Notes: generated by a model from the letters alone, not told the origin. A DNA stretch of 64,000 nucleotides from Brachyhypopomus gauderio (GCF_052324685.1 NC_135213.1:41636700-41700699), one strand, 5' to 3'. Shown: positions 33,792 through 47,558, counted from the first letter of the stretch. Numbers and translations are program-made.

Positions 33792-34553
33792 CACGTGCTG
33801 TGTCTCGCAGTAATGCTGAGTCAGGTGACGTGCACTTGTCCCCTTGATTTTAAAGTACTCTGAATCATTGTGCCTGCAAGGAGGTGGTAAAAAGAACACA
33901 TTGTGGTGATATTGACTCACTGTTGCCACTCCTCTTTTACCATCGTCAGTTTGTGGACTTATGATAGGAAAAACTCAAAGAATCTTGGTGACCTACAGGT
34001 TTGATTCATCTGCCTTCCTAGTTAAGTCATGCGAACCATTTGCTGCAAAATTGGCTTTAGCTACATTGGCAATTCATTTTGTCTTCGTATTCCAGTGCAT
34101 TGTACCGAACTGCAATATCCATCTTAGATCAACTGAGATTTTGCATTTCTCTCTTTCCCACATGCAAGTTCTGAATTTCTTGGCACACATTACTGCTTTG
34201 CATCTACTAAAAGCACTCCAGAGAAAGCTTCACTTCATACCTTCATGAGGTAGGTGTCGTTTGTACTTGTATTTTGGTGGTATTTTTGTTTTTTTTTTGT
34301 TTGTGTGCGTTGTTTGTCTACTCTTGGAACATCCTGTGATTGGTTAGGGTAGGATTAGAGTTTAATTACGTTGGCCTCAGATTCTGGTTAATTCCAGGCT
34401 TCTTGTGCTAACCTTGTTGTTTGTTAGCTGTTGTTGGCAGTAATTAGTTGCTGCAGGTGCACTTGCCGCCATGCTCCAAGGAGTGAATTGGGGGCGGATA
34501 CATTTTTTCTCCAGCTTTGTTAGTTCTTCCTCAGCCTCGCTTCTTCTTTCCTA

Positions 34554-34626
34554 GCCTCGTTAGCGCAGTAGGTAGCGCGTCAGTCTCATAATCTGAAGGT
34601 CGTGAGTTCGACCCTCACACGGGGCA
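34554..34626 (+). tRNA. tRNA-Met (CAT), unit 4
   Basis: Consensus copy. The downstream spacer carries AAGATGTG, shared with units 1 and 14. Confidence 0.95.
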
Positions 34627-35209
34627 GCAGAAGCTTTTTGAAAAGATTGACGAGCCCCCAAAAGATGCTCAAACGCTCTTTCCTTATTCACTCGCATGCT
34701 GAGCACACCCCCTACCTGAAAATAGTATTGGCACATGACTCTTACAGGTCATCCCTAGTTGATTCAAGCTGTGCTTTTTCTTTTGTAAATTCGCGTGTAC
34801 ACAGCAAGATGTGTTGCATCCAATTCAATTCTCTCCACTGACCGTTCAGTCAATACCTTGATGGCGTCTGTATTGACACCTCTACTGAGACATCAAGCTG
34901 CCTCTTTGGAGCATGTTCGCTCCCAGATCAAACTGCAGTGTCGTGGTGCCAACACAGAATAATGGACCACGTCGGACACTTTTCACTTTTGATTCTTTTT
35001 GATTCACTTTTGATGACACGCTTTTGAATACCTGATCACCTGGAATTGGTACCAGCTTGAAGTTAATAGTGAGTAGACTTATGGAGATTCATTTATTTGA
35101 ATTTTCTTCTCAAGCCATTTGCAACTCAGAAGCAATGACACTTGTGCACTCATCATTGAGCTTGAGGAAGTCCAAGGAATTGATCTCTATGTTACTCTCG
35201 CTCCGCCGA

Positions 35210-35291
35210 GCTGCGATGGCCGAGAGGTTAAGGCGTTGGACTTGAAATCCAATGGGGTTTCCCCGCGCAGGTTCGACTCCTGCTTGCAGCG
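35210..35291 (+). tRNA. tRNA-Ser (TGA), unit 4
   Basis: Standard D-arm form. Confidence 0.95.
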
Positions 35292-35695
35292 TGAGTGTCT
35301 TGTTGGGCGTGTGGAAAGAGAGAGTGTGCTCTCTTCCTGCTAGCCAGTTTTAAATATGCTTCTCATGCCATTTGCAACTTTGTGCTGCCAAACTTTAGCA
35401 GTCCTAACTGATCCTGAAATAGTCCCAGGAATTGAGTTACAAATGGCTGCTTCGTCGTTACAATGTGTTGGCATGGAAATGCAGTGGGGTCTCTTGCAGC
35501 GTAGAGGATTAACTTGCCTCTCTAATGTGATTTGTGATGAGACCTTATGCCACCAGTGGGGAGAGCTTGCACTCACAGGTGCTTCATCCAAAGATCTTCA
35601 TGCAACATAGCGATGTCTTGTTTCAGGTAAAAGAAAAAGTGCCACATTCTTTCATGGCCGGTCACTGGTTGCTCCGCCTTGCGCTAAAAGAGGGT

Positions 35696-35767
35696 CTCCC
35701 CGTCGGGGAATCGAACCCCGGTCTTCCGCGTGACAGGCGGAGATACTATCCACTATACTAACGAGGA
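35696..35767 (-). tRNA. tRNA-Asp (GTC), unit 4
   Basis: Consensus copy. The spacer upstream on the + strand has GAGCTTGC, as in units 8 and 17. Confidence 0.95.
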
Positions 35768-36530
35768 CACGTGCTGTGTCTCGCAGTGATGCTGAGTCAG
35801 GTGACGTGCACTTGTCCCCTTGATTTTAAAGTACTCTGAATCATTGTGCCTGCAAGGAGGTGGTAAAAAGAACACATTGTGGTGATATTGACTCACTGTT
35901 GCCACTCCTCTTTTACCATCGTCAGTTTGTGGACTTATGATAGGAAAAACTCAAAGAATCTTGGTGACCTACAGGTTTGATTCATCTGCCTTCCTAGTTA
36001 AGTCATGCGAACCATTTGCTGCAAAATTGGCTTTAGCTACATTGGCAATTCATTTTGTCTTCGTATTCCAGTGCATTGTACCGAACTGCAATATCCATCT
36101 TAGATCAACTGAGATTTTGCATTTCTCTCTTTCCCACATGCAAGTTCTGAATTTCTTGGCACACATTACTGCTTTGCATCTACTAAAAGCACTCCAGAGA
36201 AAGCTTTACTTCATACCTTCATGAGGTAGGTGTCGTTTGTACTTGTATTTTGGTGGTATTTTTGTTTTTTTTTTTGTTTGTGTGCGTTGTTTGTCTACTC
36301 TTGGAACATCCTGTGATTGGTTAGGGTAGGATTAGAGTTTAATTACGTTGGCCTCAGATTCTGGTTAATTCCAGGCTTCTTGTGCTAACCTTGTTGTTTG
36401 TTAGCTGTTGTTGGCAGTAATTAGTTGCTGCAGGTGAACTTGCCGCCATGCTCCAAGGAGTGAATTGGGGGCGGATACATTTTTTCTCCAGCTTTGTTAG
36501 TTCTTCCTCAGCCTCGCTTCTTCTTTCCTA

Positions 36531-36603
36531 GCCTCGTTAGCGCAGTAGGTAGCGCGTCAGTCTCATAATCTGAAGGTCGTGAGTTCGACCCTCACACGGG
36601 GCA
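36531..36603 (+). tRNA. tRNA-Met (CAT), unit 5
   Basis: Consensus tRNA. The following spacer has the CTACCCTG form with an extra C. Confidence 0.95.
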
Positions 36604-37187
36604 ACAGAAGCTTTTTGAAAAGATTGACGAGCCCCCAAAAGATGCTCAAACGCTCTTTCCTTATTCACTCGCATGCTGAGCACACCCCCTACCCTGAAAA
36701 TAGTATTGGCACATGACTCTTACAGGTCATCCCTAGTTGATTCAAGCTGTGCTTTTTCTTTTGTAAATTCGCGTGTACACAGCAAGTTGTGTTGCATCCA
36801 ATTCAATTCTCTCCACTGACCGTTCAGTCAATACCTTGATGGCGTCTGTATTGACACCTCTACTGAGACATCAAGCTGCCTCTTTGGAGCATGTTCGCTC
36901 CCAGATCAAACTGCAGTGTCGTGGTGCCAACACAGAATAATGGACCACGTCGGACACTTTTCACTTTTGATTCTTTTTGATTCACTTTTGATGACACGCT
37001 TTTGAATACCTGATCACCTGGAATTGGTACCAGCTTGAAGTTAATAGTGAGTAGACTTATGGAGATTCATTTATTTGAATTTTCTTCTCAAGCCATTTGC
37101 AACTCAGAAGCAATGACACTTGTGCACTCATCATTGAGCTTGAGGAAGTCCAAGGAATTGATCTCTATGTTACTCTCGCTCCGCCGA

Positions 37188-37269
37188 GCTGCGATGGCCG
37201 AGAGGTTAAGGCGTTGGGCTTGAAATCCAATGGGGTTTCCCCGCGCAGGTTCGACTCCTGCTTGCAGCG
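37188..37269 (+). tRNA. tRNA-Ser (TGA), unit 5, anticodon-stem variant
   Basis: The anticodon stem reads TTGGG instead of TTGGA, turning an A-T pair next to the loop into G-T. This is shared only with unit 10. The pair is still allowed, so it is probably functional. Confidence 0.93.
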
Positions 37270-37673
37270 TGAGTGTCTTGTTGGGCGTGTGGAAAGAGAG
37301 AGTGTGCTCTCTTCCTGCTAGCCAGTTTTAAATATGCTTCTCATGCCATTTGCAACTTTGTGCTGCCAAACTTTAGCAGTCCTAACTGATCCTGAAATAG
37401 TCCCAGGAATTGAGTTACAAATGGCTGCTTCGTCGTTACAATGTGTTGGCATGGAAATGCAGTGGGGTCTCTTGCAGCGTAGAGGATTAACTTGCCTCTC
37501 TAATGTGATTTGTGATGAGACCTTATGCCACCAGTGGGGAGAGCTCGCACTCACAGGTGCTTCATCCAAAGATCTTCATGCAACATAGCGATGTCTTGTT
37601 TCAGGTAAAAGAAAAAGTGCCACATTCTTTCATGGCCGGTCACTGGTTGCTCCGCCTTGCGCTAAAAGAGGGT

Positions 37674-37745
37674 CTCCCCGTCGGGGAATCGAACCCCGGT
37701 CTTCCGCGTGACAGGCGGAGATACTATCCACTATACTAACGAGGA
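37674..37745 (-). tRNA. tRNA-Asp (GTC), unit 5
   Basis: Consensus copy. Confidence 0.95.
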
Positions 37746-38508
37746 CACGTGCTGTGTCTCGCAGTGATGCTGAGTCAGGTGACGTGCACTTGTCCCCTTG
37801 ATTTTAAAGTACTCTGAATCATTGTGCCTGCAAGGAGGTGGTAAAAAGAACACATTGTGGTGATATTGACTCACTGTTGCCACTCCTCTTTTACCATCGT
37901 CAGTTTGTGGACTTATGATAGGAAAAACTCAAAGAATCTTGGTGACCTACAGGTTTGATTCATCTGCCTTCCTAGTTAAGTCATGCGAACCATTTGCTGC
38001 AAAATTGGCTTTAGCTACATTGGCAATTCATTTTGTCTTTGTATTCCAGTGCATTGTACCGAACTGCAATATCCATCTTAGATCAACTGAGATTTTGCAT
38101 TTCTCTCTTTCCCACATGCAAGTTCTGAATTTCTTGGCACACATTACTGCTTTGCATCTACTAAAAGCACTCCAGAGAAAGCTTTACTTCATACCTTCAT
38201 GAGGTAGGTGTCGTTTGTACTTGTATTTTGGTGGTATTTTTGTTTTTTTTTTTGTTTGTGTGCGTTGTTTGTCTACTCTTGGAACATCCTGTGATTGGTT
38301 AGGGTAGGATTAGAGTTTAATTACGTTGGCCTCAGATTCTGGTTAATTCCAGGCTTCTTGTGCTAACCTTGTTGTTTGTTAGCTGTTGTTGGCAGTAATT
38401 AGTTGCTGCAGGTGAACTTGCCGCCATGCTCCAAGGAGTGAATTGGGGGCGGATACATTTTTTCTCCAGCTTTGTTAGTTCTTCCTCAGCCTCGCTTCTT
38501 CTTTCCTA

Positions 38509-38581
38509 GCCTCGTTAGCGCAGTAGGTAGCGCGTCAGTCTCATAATCTGAAGGTCGTGAGTTTGACCCTCACACGGGGCA
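38509..38581 (+). tRNA. tRNA-Met (CAT), unit 6, T-loop variant
   Basis: The T-loop reads TTTGA instead of TTCGA (C56 to T). C56 is near invariant: it pairs with G19 and is part of box B. Reduced transcription or stability is likely. Confidence 0.8.
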
Positions 38582-39165
38582 ACAGAAGCTTTTTGAAAAG
38601 ATTGACGAGCCCCCAAAAGATGCTCAAACGCTCTTTCCTTATTCACTCGCATGCTGAGCACACCCCCTACCCTGAAAATAGTATTGGCACATGACTCTTA
38701 CAGGTCATCCCTAGTTGATTCAAGCTGTGCTTTTTCTTTTGTAAATTCGCGTGTACACAGCAAGTTGTGTTGCATCCAATTCAATTCTCTCCACTGACCG
38801 TTCAGTCAATACCTTGATGGCGTCTGTATTGACACCTCTACTGAGACATCAAGCTGCCTCTTTGGAGCATGTTCGCTCCCAGATCAAACTGCAGTGTCGT
38901 GGTGCCAACACAGAATAATGGACCACGTCGGACACTTTTCACTTTTGATTCTTTTTGATTCACTTTTGATGACACGCTTTTGAATACCTGATCACCTGGA
39001 ATTGGTACCAGCTTGAAGTTAATAGTGAGTAGACTTATGGAGATTCATTTATTTGAATTTTCTTCTCAAGCCATTTGCAACTCAGAAGCAATGACACTTG
39101 TGCACTCATCATTGAGCTTGAGGAAGTCCAAGGAATTGATCTCTATGTTACTCTCGCTCCGCCGA

Positions 39166-39247
39166 GCTGCGATGGCCGAGAGGTTATGGCGTTGGACTTG
39201 AAATCCAATGGGGTTTCCCCGCGCAGGTTCGACTCCTGCTTGCAGCG
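39166..39247 (+). tRNA. tRNA-Ser (TGA), unit 6, D-arm variant
   Basis: TTATGGC form, as in unit 3. Confidence 0.88.
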
Positions 39248-39651
39248 TGAGTGTCTTGTTGGGCATGTGGAAAGAGAGAGTGTGCTCTCTTCCTGCTAGC
39301 CAGTTTTAAATATGCTTCTCATGCCATTTGCAACTTTGTGCTGACAAACTTTAGCAGTCCTAACTGATCCTGAAATAGTCCCAGGAATTGAGTTACAAAT
39401 GGCTGCTTCGTCGTTACAATGTGTTGGCATGGAAATGCAGTGGGGTCTCTTGCAGCGTAGAGGATTAACTTGCCTCTCTAATGTGATTTGTGATGAGACC
39501 TTATGCCACCAGTGGGGAGAGCTCGCACTCACAGGTGCTTCATCCAAAGATCTTCATGCAACATAGCGATGTCTTGTTTCAGGTAAAAGAAAAAGTGCCA
39601 CATTCTTTCATGGCCGGTCACTGGTTGCTCCGCCTTGCGCTAAAAGAGGGT

Positions 39652-39723
39652 CTCCCCGTCGGGGAATCGAACCCCGGTCTTCCGCGTGACAGGCGGAGAT
39701 ACTATCCACTATACTAACGAGGA
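39652..39723 (-). tRNA. tRNA-Asp (GTC), unit 6
   Basis: Consensus copy. Confidence 0.95.
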
Positions 39724-40485
39724 CACGTGCTGTGTCTCGCAGTGATGCTGAGTCAGGTGACGTGCACTTGTCCCCTTGATTTTAAAGTACTCTGAATCAT
39801 TGTGCCTGCAAGGAGGTGGTAAAAAGAACACATTGTGGTGATATTGACTCACTGTTGCCACTCCTCTTTTACCATCGTCAGTTTGTGGACTTATGATAGG
39901 AAAAACTCAAAGAATCTTGGTGACCTACAGGTTTGATTCATCTGCCTTCCTAGTTAAGTCATGCGAACCATTTGCTGCAAAATTGGCTTTAGCTACATTG
40001 GCAATTCATTTTGTCTTCGTATTCCAGTGCATTGTACCGAACTGCAATATCCATCTTAGATCAACTGAGATTTTGCATTTCTCTCTTTCCCACATGCAAG
40101 TTCTGAATTTCTTGGCACACATTACTGCTTTGCATCTACTAAAAGCACTCCAGAGAAAGCTTCACTTCATACCTTCATGAGGTAGGTGTCGTTTGTACCT
40201 GTATTTTGGTGGTATTTTTGTTTTTTTTTTGTTTGTGTGCGTTGTTTGTCTACTCCTGGAACATCTTGTGATTGGTTAGGGTAGGATTAGAGTTTAATTA
40301 CGTTGGCCTCAGATTCTGGTTAATTCCAGGCTTCTTGTGCTAACCTTGTTGTTTGTTAGCTGTTGTTGGCAGTAATTAGTTGCTGCAGGTGCACTTGCCG
40401 CTATGCTCCAAGGAGTGAATTGGGGGCGGATACATTTTTTCTCCAGCTTTGTTAGTTCTTCCTCAGCCTCGCTTCTTCTTTCCTA

Positions 40486-40558
40486 GCCTCGTTAGCGCAG
40501 TAGGTAGCGCGTCAGTCTCATAATCTGAAGGTCGTGAGTTCGACCCTCACACGGGGCA
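40486..40558 (+). tRNA. tRNA-Met (CAT), unit 7
   Basis: Consensus copy. It follows the spacer form GTACCTG / CTCCTGGAACATCTTG. Confidence 0.95.
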
Positions 40559-41141
40559 GCAGAAGCTTTTTGAAAAGATTGACGAGCCCCCAAAAGATGC
40601 TCAAACGCTCTTTCCTTATTCACTCGCATGCTGAGCACACCCCCTACCTGAAAATAGTATTGGCACATGACTCTTACAGGTCATCCCTAGTTGATTCAAG
40701 CTGTGCTTTTTCTTTTGTAAATTCGCGTGTACACAGCAAGTTGTGTTGCATCCAATTCAATTCTCTCCACTGACCGTTCAGTCAATACCTTGATGGCGTC
40801 TGTATTGACACCTCTACTGAGACATCAAGCTGCCTCTTTGGAGCATGTTCGCTCCCAGATCAAACTGCAGTGTCGTGGTGCCAACACAGAATAATGGACC
40901 ACGTCGGACACTTTTCACTTTTGATTCTTTTTGATTCACTTTTGATGACACGCTTTTGAATACCTGATCACCTGGAATTGGTACCAGCTTGAAGTTAATA
41001 GTGAGTAGACTTATGGAGATTCATTTATTTGAATTTTCTTCTCAAGCCATTTGCAACTCAGAAGCAATGACACTTGTGCACTCATCATTGAGCTTGAGGA
41101 AGTCCAAGGAATTGATCTCTATGTTACTCTCGCTCCGCCGA

Positions 41142-41223
41142 GCTGCGATGGCCGAGAGGTTAAGACGTTGGACTTGAAATCCAATGGGGTTTCCCCGCGC
41201 AGGTTCGACTCCTGCTTGCAGCG
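41142..41223 (+). tRNA. tRNA-Ser (TGA), unit 7, D-stem mismatch
   Basis: The D-arm reads TTAAGAC. G24 (linear count) is A, so the middle D-stem pair becomes C-A. Unique to this unit. Confidence 0.85.
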
Positions 41224-41627
41224 TGAGTGTCTTGTTGGGCGTGTGGAAAGAGAGAGTGTGCTCTCTTCCTGCTAGCCAGTTTTAAATATGCTTCTCATGC
41301 CATTTGCAACTTTGTGCTGCCAAACTTTAGCAGTCCTAACTGATCCTGAAATAGTCCCAGGAATTGAGTTACAAATGGCTGCTTCGTCGTTACAATGTGT
41401 TGGCATGGAAATGCAGTGGGGTCTCTTGCAGCGTAGAGGATTAACTTGCCTCTCTAATGTGATTTGTGATGAGACCTTATGCCACCAGTGGGGAGAGCTC
41501 GCACTCACAGGTGCTTCATCCAAAGATCTTCATGCAACATAGCGATGTCTTGTTTCAGGTAAAAGAAAAAGTGCCACATTCTTTCATGGCCGGTCACTGG
41601 TTGCTCCGCCTTGCGCTAAAAGAGGGT

Positions 41628-41699
41628 CTCCCCGTCGGGGAATCGAACCCCGGTCTTCCGCGTGACAGGCGGAGATACTATCCACTATACTAACGAGGA
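41628..41699 (-). tRNA. tRNA-Asp (GTC), unit 7
   Basis: Consensus copy. Confidence 0.95.
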
Positions 41700-42462
41700 C
41701 ACGTGCTGTGTCTCGCAGTGATGCTGAGTCAGGTGACGTGCACTTGTCCCCTTGATTTTAAAGTACTCTGAATCATTGTGCCTGCAAGGAGGTGGTAAAA
41801 AGAACACATTGTGGTGATATTGACTCACTGTTGCCACTCCTCTTTTACCATCGTCAGTTTGTGGACTTATGATAGGAAAAACTCAAAGAATCTTGGTGAC
41901 CTACAGGTTTGATTCATCTGCCTTCCTAGTTAAGTCATGCGAACCATTTGCTGCAAAATTGGCTTTAGCTACATTGGCAATTCATTTTGTCTTCGTATTC
42001 CAGTGCATTGTACCGAACTGCAATATCCATCTTAGATCAACTGAGATTTTGCATTTCTCTCTTTCCCACATGCAAGTTCTGAATTTCTTGGCACACATTA
42101 CTGCTTTGCATCTACTAAAAGCACTCCAGAGAAAGCTTCACTTCATACCTTCATGAGGTAGGTGTCGTTTGTACTTGTATTTTGGTGGTATTTTTGTTTT
42201 TTTTTTTGTTTGTGTGCGTTGTTTGTCTACTCTTGGAACATCCTGTCATTGGTTAGGGTAGGATTAGAGTTTAATTACGTTGGCCTCAGATTCTGGTTAA
42301 TTCCAGGCTTCTTGTGCTAACCTTGTTGTTTGTTAGCTGTTGTTGGCAGTAATTAGTTGCTGCAGGTGCACTTGCCGCCATGCTCCAAGGAGTGAATTGG
42401 GGGCGGATACATTTTTTCTCCAGCTTTGTTAGTTCTTCCTCAGCCTCGCTTCTTCTTTACTA

Positions 42463-42535
42463 GCCTCGTTAGCGCAGTAGGTAGCGCGTCAGTCTCATAA
42501 TCTGAAGGTCGTGAGTTCGACCCTCACACGGGGCA
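42463..42535 (+). tRNA. tRNA-Met (CAT), unit 8
   Basis: Consensus tRNA. The 5' flank is TTTACTAG instead of TTTCCTAG. Confidence 0.95.
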
Positions 42536-43118
42536 GCAGAAGCTTTTTGAAAAGATTGACGAGCCCCCAAAAGATGCTCAAACGCTCTTTCCTTATTCAC
42601 TCGCATGCTGAGCACACCCCCTACCTGAAAATAGTATTGGCACATGACTCTTACAGGTCATCCCTAGTTGATTCAAGCTGTGCTTTTTCTTTTGTAAATT
42701 CGCGTGTACACAGCAAGTTGTGTTGCATCCAATTCAATTCTCTCCACTGACCGTTCAGTCAATACCTTGATGGCGTCTGTATTGACACCTCTACTGAGAC
42801 ATCAAGCTGCCTCTTTTGAGCATGTTCGCTCCCAGATCAAACTGCAGTGTCGTGGTGCCAACACAGAATAATGGACCACGTCGGACACTTTTCACTTTTG
42901 ATTCTTTTTGATTCACTTTTGATGACACGCTTTTGAATACCTGATCACCTGGAATTGGTACCAGCTTGAAGTTAATAGTGAGTAGACTTATGGAGATTCA
43001 TTTATTTGAATTTTCTTCTCAAGCCATTTGCAACTCAGAAGCAATGACACTTGTGCACTCATCATTGAGCTTGAGGAAGTCCAAGGAATTGATCTCTATG
43101 TTACTCTCACTCCGCCGA

Positions 43119-43200
43119 GCTGCGATGGCCGAGAGGTTAAGGCGTTGGACTTGAAATCCAATGGGGTTTCCCCGCGCAGGTTCGACTCCTGCTTGCAGCG
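43119..43200 (+). tRNA. tRNA-Ser (TGA), unit 8
   Basis: Standard D-arm form. The flank has two private changes (CTCTCACTCC upstream, GAGACTGTG downstream). Confidence 0.95.
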
Positions 43201-43604
43201 TGAGTGTCTTGTTGGGCGTGTGGAAAGAGAGACTGTGCTCTCTTCCTGCTAGCCAGTTTTAAATATGCTTCTCATGCCATTTGCAACTTTGTGCTGCCAA
43301 ACTTTAGCAGTCCTAACTGATCCTGAAATAGTCCCAGGAATTGAGTTACAAATGGCTGCTTCGTCGTTACAATGTGTTGGCATGGAAATGCAGTGGGGTC
43401 TCTTACAGCGTAGAGGATTAACTTGCCTCTCTAATGTGATTTGTGATGAGACCTTATGCCACCAGTGGGGAGAGCTTGCACTCACAGGTGCTTCATCCAA
43501 AGATCTTCATGCAACATAGTGATGTCTTGTTTCAGGTAAAAGAAAAAGTGCCACATTCTTTCATGGCCGGTCACTGGTTGCTCCGCCTTGCGCTAAAAGA
43601 GGGT

Positions 43605-43676
43605 CTCCCCGTCGGGGAATCGAACCCCGGTCTTCCGCGTGACAGGCGGAGATACTATCCACTATACTAACGAGGA
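43605..43676 (-). tRNA. tRNA-Asp (GTC), unit 8
   Basis: Consensus copy. Confidence 0.95.
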
Positions 43677-44439
43677 CACGTGCTGTGTCTCGCAGTGATG
43701 CTGAGTCAGGTGACGTGCACTTGTCCCCTTGATTTTAAAGTACTCTGAATCATTGTGCCTGCAAGGAGGTGGTAAAAAGAACACATTGTGGTGATATTGA
43801 CTCACTGTTGCCACTCCTCTTTTACCATCGTCAGTTTGTGGACTTATGATAGGAAAAACTCAAAGAATCTTGGTGACCTACAGGTTTGATTCATCTGCCT
43901 TCCTAGTTAAGTCATGCGAACCATTTGCTGCAAAATTGGCTTTAGCTACATTGGCAATTCATTTTGTCTTTGTATTCCAGTGCATTGTACCGAACTGCAA
44001 TATCCATCTTAGATCAACTGAGATTTTGCATTTCTCTCTTTCCCACATGCAAGTTCTGAATTTCTTGGCACACATTACTGCTTTGCATCTACTAAAAGCA
44101 CTCCAGAGAAAGCTTTACTTCATACCTTCATGAGGTAGGTGTCGTTTGTACTTGTATTTTGGTGGTATTTTTGTTTTTTTTTTTGTTTGTGTGCGTTGTT
44201 TGTCTACTCTTGGAACATCCTGTGATTGGTTAGGGTAGGATTAGAGTTTAATTACGTTGGCCTCAGATTCTGGTTAATTCCAGGCTTCTTGTGCTAACCT
44301 TGTTGTTTGTTAGCTGTTGTTGGCAGTAATTAGTTGCTGCAGGTGCACTTGCCGCCATGCTCCAAGGAGTGAATTGGGGGCGGATACATTTTTTCTCCAG
44401 CTTTGTTAGTTCTTCCTCAGCCTCGCTTCTTCTTTCCTA

Positions 44440-44512
44440 GCCTCGTTAGCGCAGTAGGTAGCGCGTCAGTCTCATAATCTGAAGGTCGTGAGTTCGACCC
44501 TCACACGGGGCA
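44440..44512 (+). tRNA. tRNA-Met (CAT), unit 9
   Basis: Consensus copy. Confidence 0.95.
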
Positions 44513-45095
44513 GCAGAAGCTTTTTGAAAAGATTGACGAGCCCCCAAAAGATGCTCAAACGCTCTTTCCTTATTCACTCGCATGCTGAGCACACCCCCTA
44601 CCTGAAAATAGTATTGGCACATGACTCTTACAGGTCATCCCTAGTTGATTCAAGCTGTGCTTTTTCTTTTGTAAATTCGCGTGTACACAGCAAGTTGTGT
44701 TGCATCCAATTCAATTCTCTCCACTGACCGTTCAGTCAATACCTTGATGGCGTCTGTATTGACACCTCTACTGAGACATCAAGCTGCCTCTTTGGAGCAT
44801 GTTCGCTCCCAGATCAAACTGCAGTGTCGTGGTGCCAACACAGAATAATGGACCACGTCGGACACTTTTCACTTTTGATTCTTTTTGATTCACTTTTGAT
44901 GACACGCTTTTGAATACCTGATCACCTGGAATTGGTACCAGCTTGAAGTTAATAGTGAGTAGACTTATGGAGATTCATTTATTTGAATTTTCTTCTCAAG
45001 CCATTTGCAACTCAGAAGCAATGACACTTGTGCACTCATCATTGAGCTTGAGGAAGTCCAAGGAATTGATCTCTATGTTACTCTCGCTCCGCCGA

Positions 45096-45177
45096 GCTGC
45101 GATGGCCGAGAGGTTATGGCGTTGGACTTGAAATCCAATGGGGTTTCCCCGCGCAGGTTCGACTCCTGCTTGCAGCG
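45096..45177 (+). tRNA. tRNA-Ser (TGA), unit 9, D-arm variant
   Basis: TTATGGC form. Confidence 0.88.
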
Positions 45178-45581
45178 TGAGTGTCTTGTTGGGCATGTGG
45201 AAAGAGAGAGTGTGCTCTCTTCCTGCTAGCCAGTTTTAAATATGCTTCTCATGCCATTTGCAACTTTGTGCTGACAAACTTTAGCAGTCCTAACTGATCC
45301 TGAAATAGTCCCAGGAATTGAGTTACAAATGGCTGCTTCGTCGTTACAATGTGTTGGCATGGAAATGCAGTGGGGTCTCTTGCAGCGTAGAGGATTAACT
45401 TGCCTCTCTAATGTGATTTGTGATGAGACCTTATGCCACCAGTGGGGAGAGCTCGCACTCACAGGTGCTTCATCCAAAGATCTTCATGCAACATAGCGAT
45501 GTCTTGTTTCAGGTAAAAGAAAAAGTGCCACATTCTTTCATGGCCGGTCACTGGTTGCTCCGCCTTGCGCTAAAAGAGGGT

Positions 45582-45653
45582 CTCCCCGTCGGGGAATCGA
45601 ACCCCGGTCTTCCGCGTGACAGGCGGAGATACTATCCACTATACTAACGAGGA
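45582..45653 (-). tRNA. tRNA-Asp (GTC), unit 9
   Basis: Consensus copy. Confidence 0.95.
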
Positions 45654-46415
45654 CACGTGCTGTGTCTCGCAGTGATGCTGAGTCAGGTGACGTGCACTTG
45701 TCCCCTTGATTTTAAAGTACTCTGAATCATTGTGCCTGCAAGGAGGTGGTAAAAAGAACACATTGTGGTGATATTGACTCACTGTTGCCACTCCTCTTTT
45801 ACCATCGTCAGTTTGTGGACTTATGATAGGAAAAACTCAAACAATCTTGGTGACCTACAGGTTTGATTCATCTGCCTTCCTAGTTAAGTCATGCGAACCA
45901 TTTGCTGCAAAATTGGCTTTAGCTACATTGGCAATTCATTTTGTCTTCGTATTCCAGTGCATTGTACCGAACTGCAATATCCATCTTAGATCAACTGAGA
46001 TTTTGCATTTCTCTCTTTCCCACATGCAAGTTCTGAATTTCTTGGCACACATTACTGCTTTGCATCTACTAAAAGCACTCCAGAGAAAGCTTCACTTCAT
46101 ACCTTCATGAGGTAGGTGTCGTTTGTACTTGTATTTTGGTGGTATTTTTGTTTTTTTTTTGTTTGTGTGCGTTGTTTGTCTACTCTTGGAACATCCTGTG
46201 ATTGGTTAGGGTAGGATTAGAGTTTAATTACGTTGGCCTCAGATTCTGGTTAATTCCAGGCTTCTTGTGCTAACCTTGTTGTTTGTTAGCTGTTGTTGGC
46301 AGTAATTAGTTGCTGCAGGTGAACTTGCCGCCATGCTCCAAGGAGTGAATTGGGGGCGGATACATTTTTTCTCCAGCTTTGTTAGTTCTTCCTCAGCCTC
46401 GCTTCTTCTTTCCTA

Positions 46416-46488
46416 GCCTCGTTAGCGCAGTAGGTAGCGCGTCAGTCTCATAATCTGAAGGTCGTGAGTTCGACCCTCACACGGGGCA
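46416..46488 (+). tRNA. tRNA-Met (CAT), unit 10
   Basis: Consensus tRNA. The next spacer has the CTACCCTG form. Confidence 0.95.
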
Positions 46489-47072
46489 ACAGAAGCTTTT
46501 TGAAAAGATTGACGAGCCCCCAAAAGATGCTCAAACGCTCTTTCCTTATTCACTCGCATGCTGAGCACACCCCCTACCCTGAAAATAGTATTGGCACATG
46601 ACTCTTACAGGTCATCCCTAGTTGATTCAAGCTGTGCTTTTTCTTTTGTAAATTCGCGTGTACACAGCAAGTTGTGTTGCATCCAATTCAATTCTCTCCA
46701 CTGACCGTTCAGTCAATACCTTGATGGCGTCTGTATTGACACCTCTACTGAGACATCAAGCTGCCTCTTTGGAGCATGTTCGCTCCCAGATCAAACTGCA
46801 GTGTCGTGGTGCCAACACAGAATAATGGACCACGTCGGACACTTTTCACTTTTGATTCTTTTTGATTCACTTTTGATGACACGCTTTTGAATACCTGATC
46901 ACCTGGAATTGGTACCAGCTTGAAGTTAATAGTGAGTAGACTTATGGAGATTCATTTATTTGAATTTTCTTCTCAAGCCATTTGCAACTCAGAAGCAATG
47001 ACACTTGTGCACTCATCATTGAGCTTGAGGAAGTCCAAGGAATTGATCTCTATGTTACTCTCGCTCCGCCGA

Positions 47073-47154
47073 GCTGCGATGGCCGAGAGGTTAAGGCGTT
47101 GGGCTTGAAATCCAATGGGGTTTCCCCGCGCAGGTTCGACTCCTGCTTGCAGCG
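47073..47154 (+). tRNA. tRNA-Ser (TGA), unit 10, anticodon-stem variant
   Basis: TTGGG stem variant, as in unit 5. Confidence 0.93.
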
Positions 47155-47558
47155 TGAGTGTCTTGTTGGGCGTGTGGAAAGAGAGAGTGTGCTCTCTTCC
47201 TGCTAGCCAGTTTTAAATATGCTTCTCATGCCATTTGCAACTTTGTGCTGCCAAACTTTAGCAGTCCTAACTGATCCTGAAATAGTCCCAGGAATTGAGT
47301 TACAAATGGCTGCTTCGTCGTTACAATGTGTTGGCATGGAAATGCAGTGGGGTCTCTTGCAGCGTAGAGGATTAACTTGCCTCTCTAATGTGATTTGTGA
47401 TGAGACCTTATGCCACCAGTGGGGAGAGCTCGCACTCACAGGTGCTTCATCCAAAGATCTTCATGCAACATAGCGATGTCTTGTTTCAGGTAAAAGAAAA
47501 AGTGCCACATTCTTTCATGGCCGGTCACTGGTTGCTCCGCCTTGCGCTAAAAGAGGGT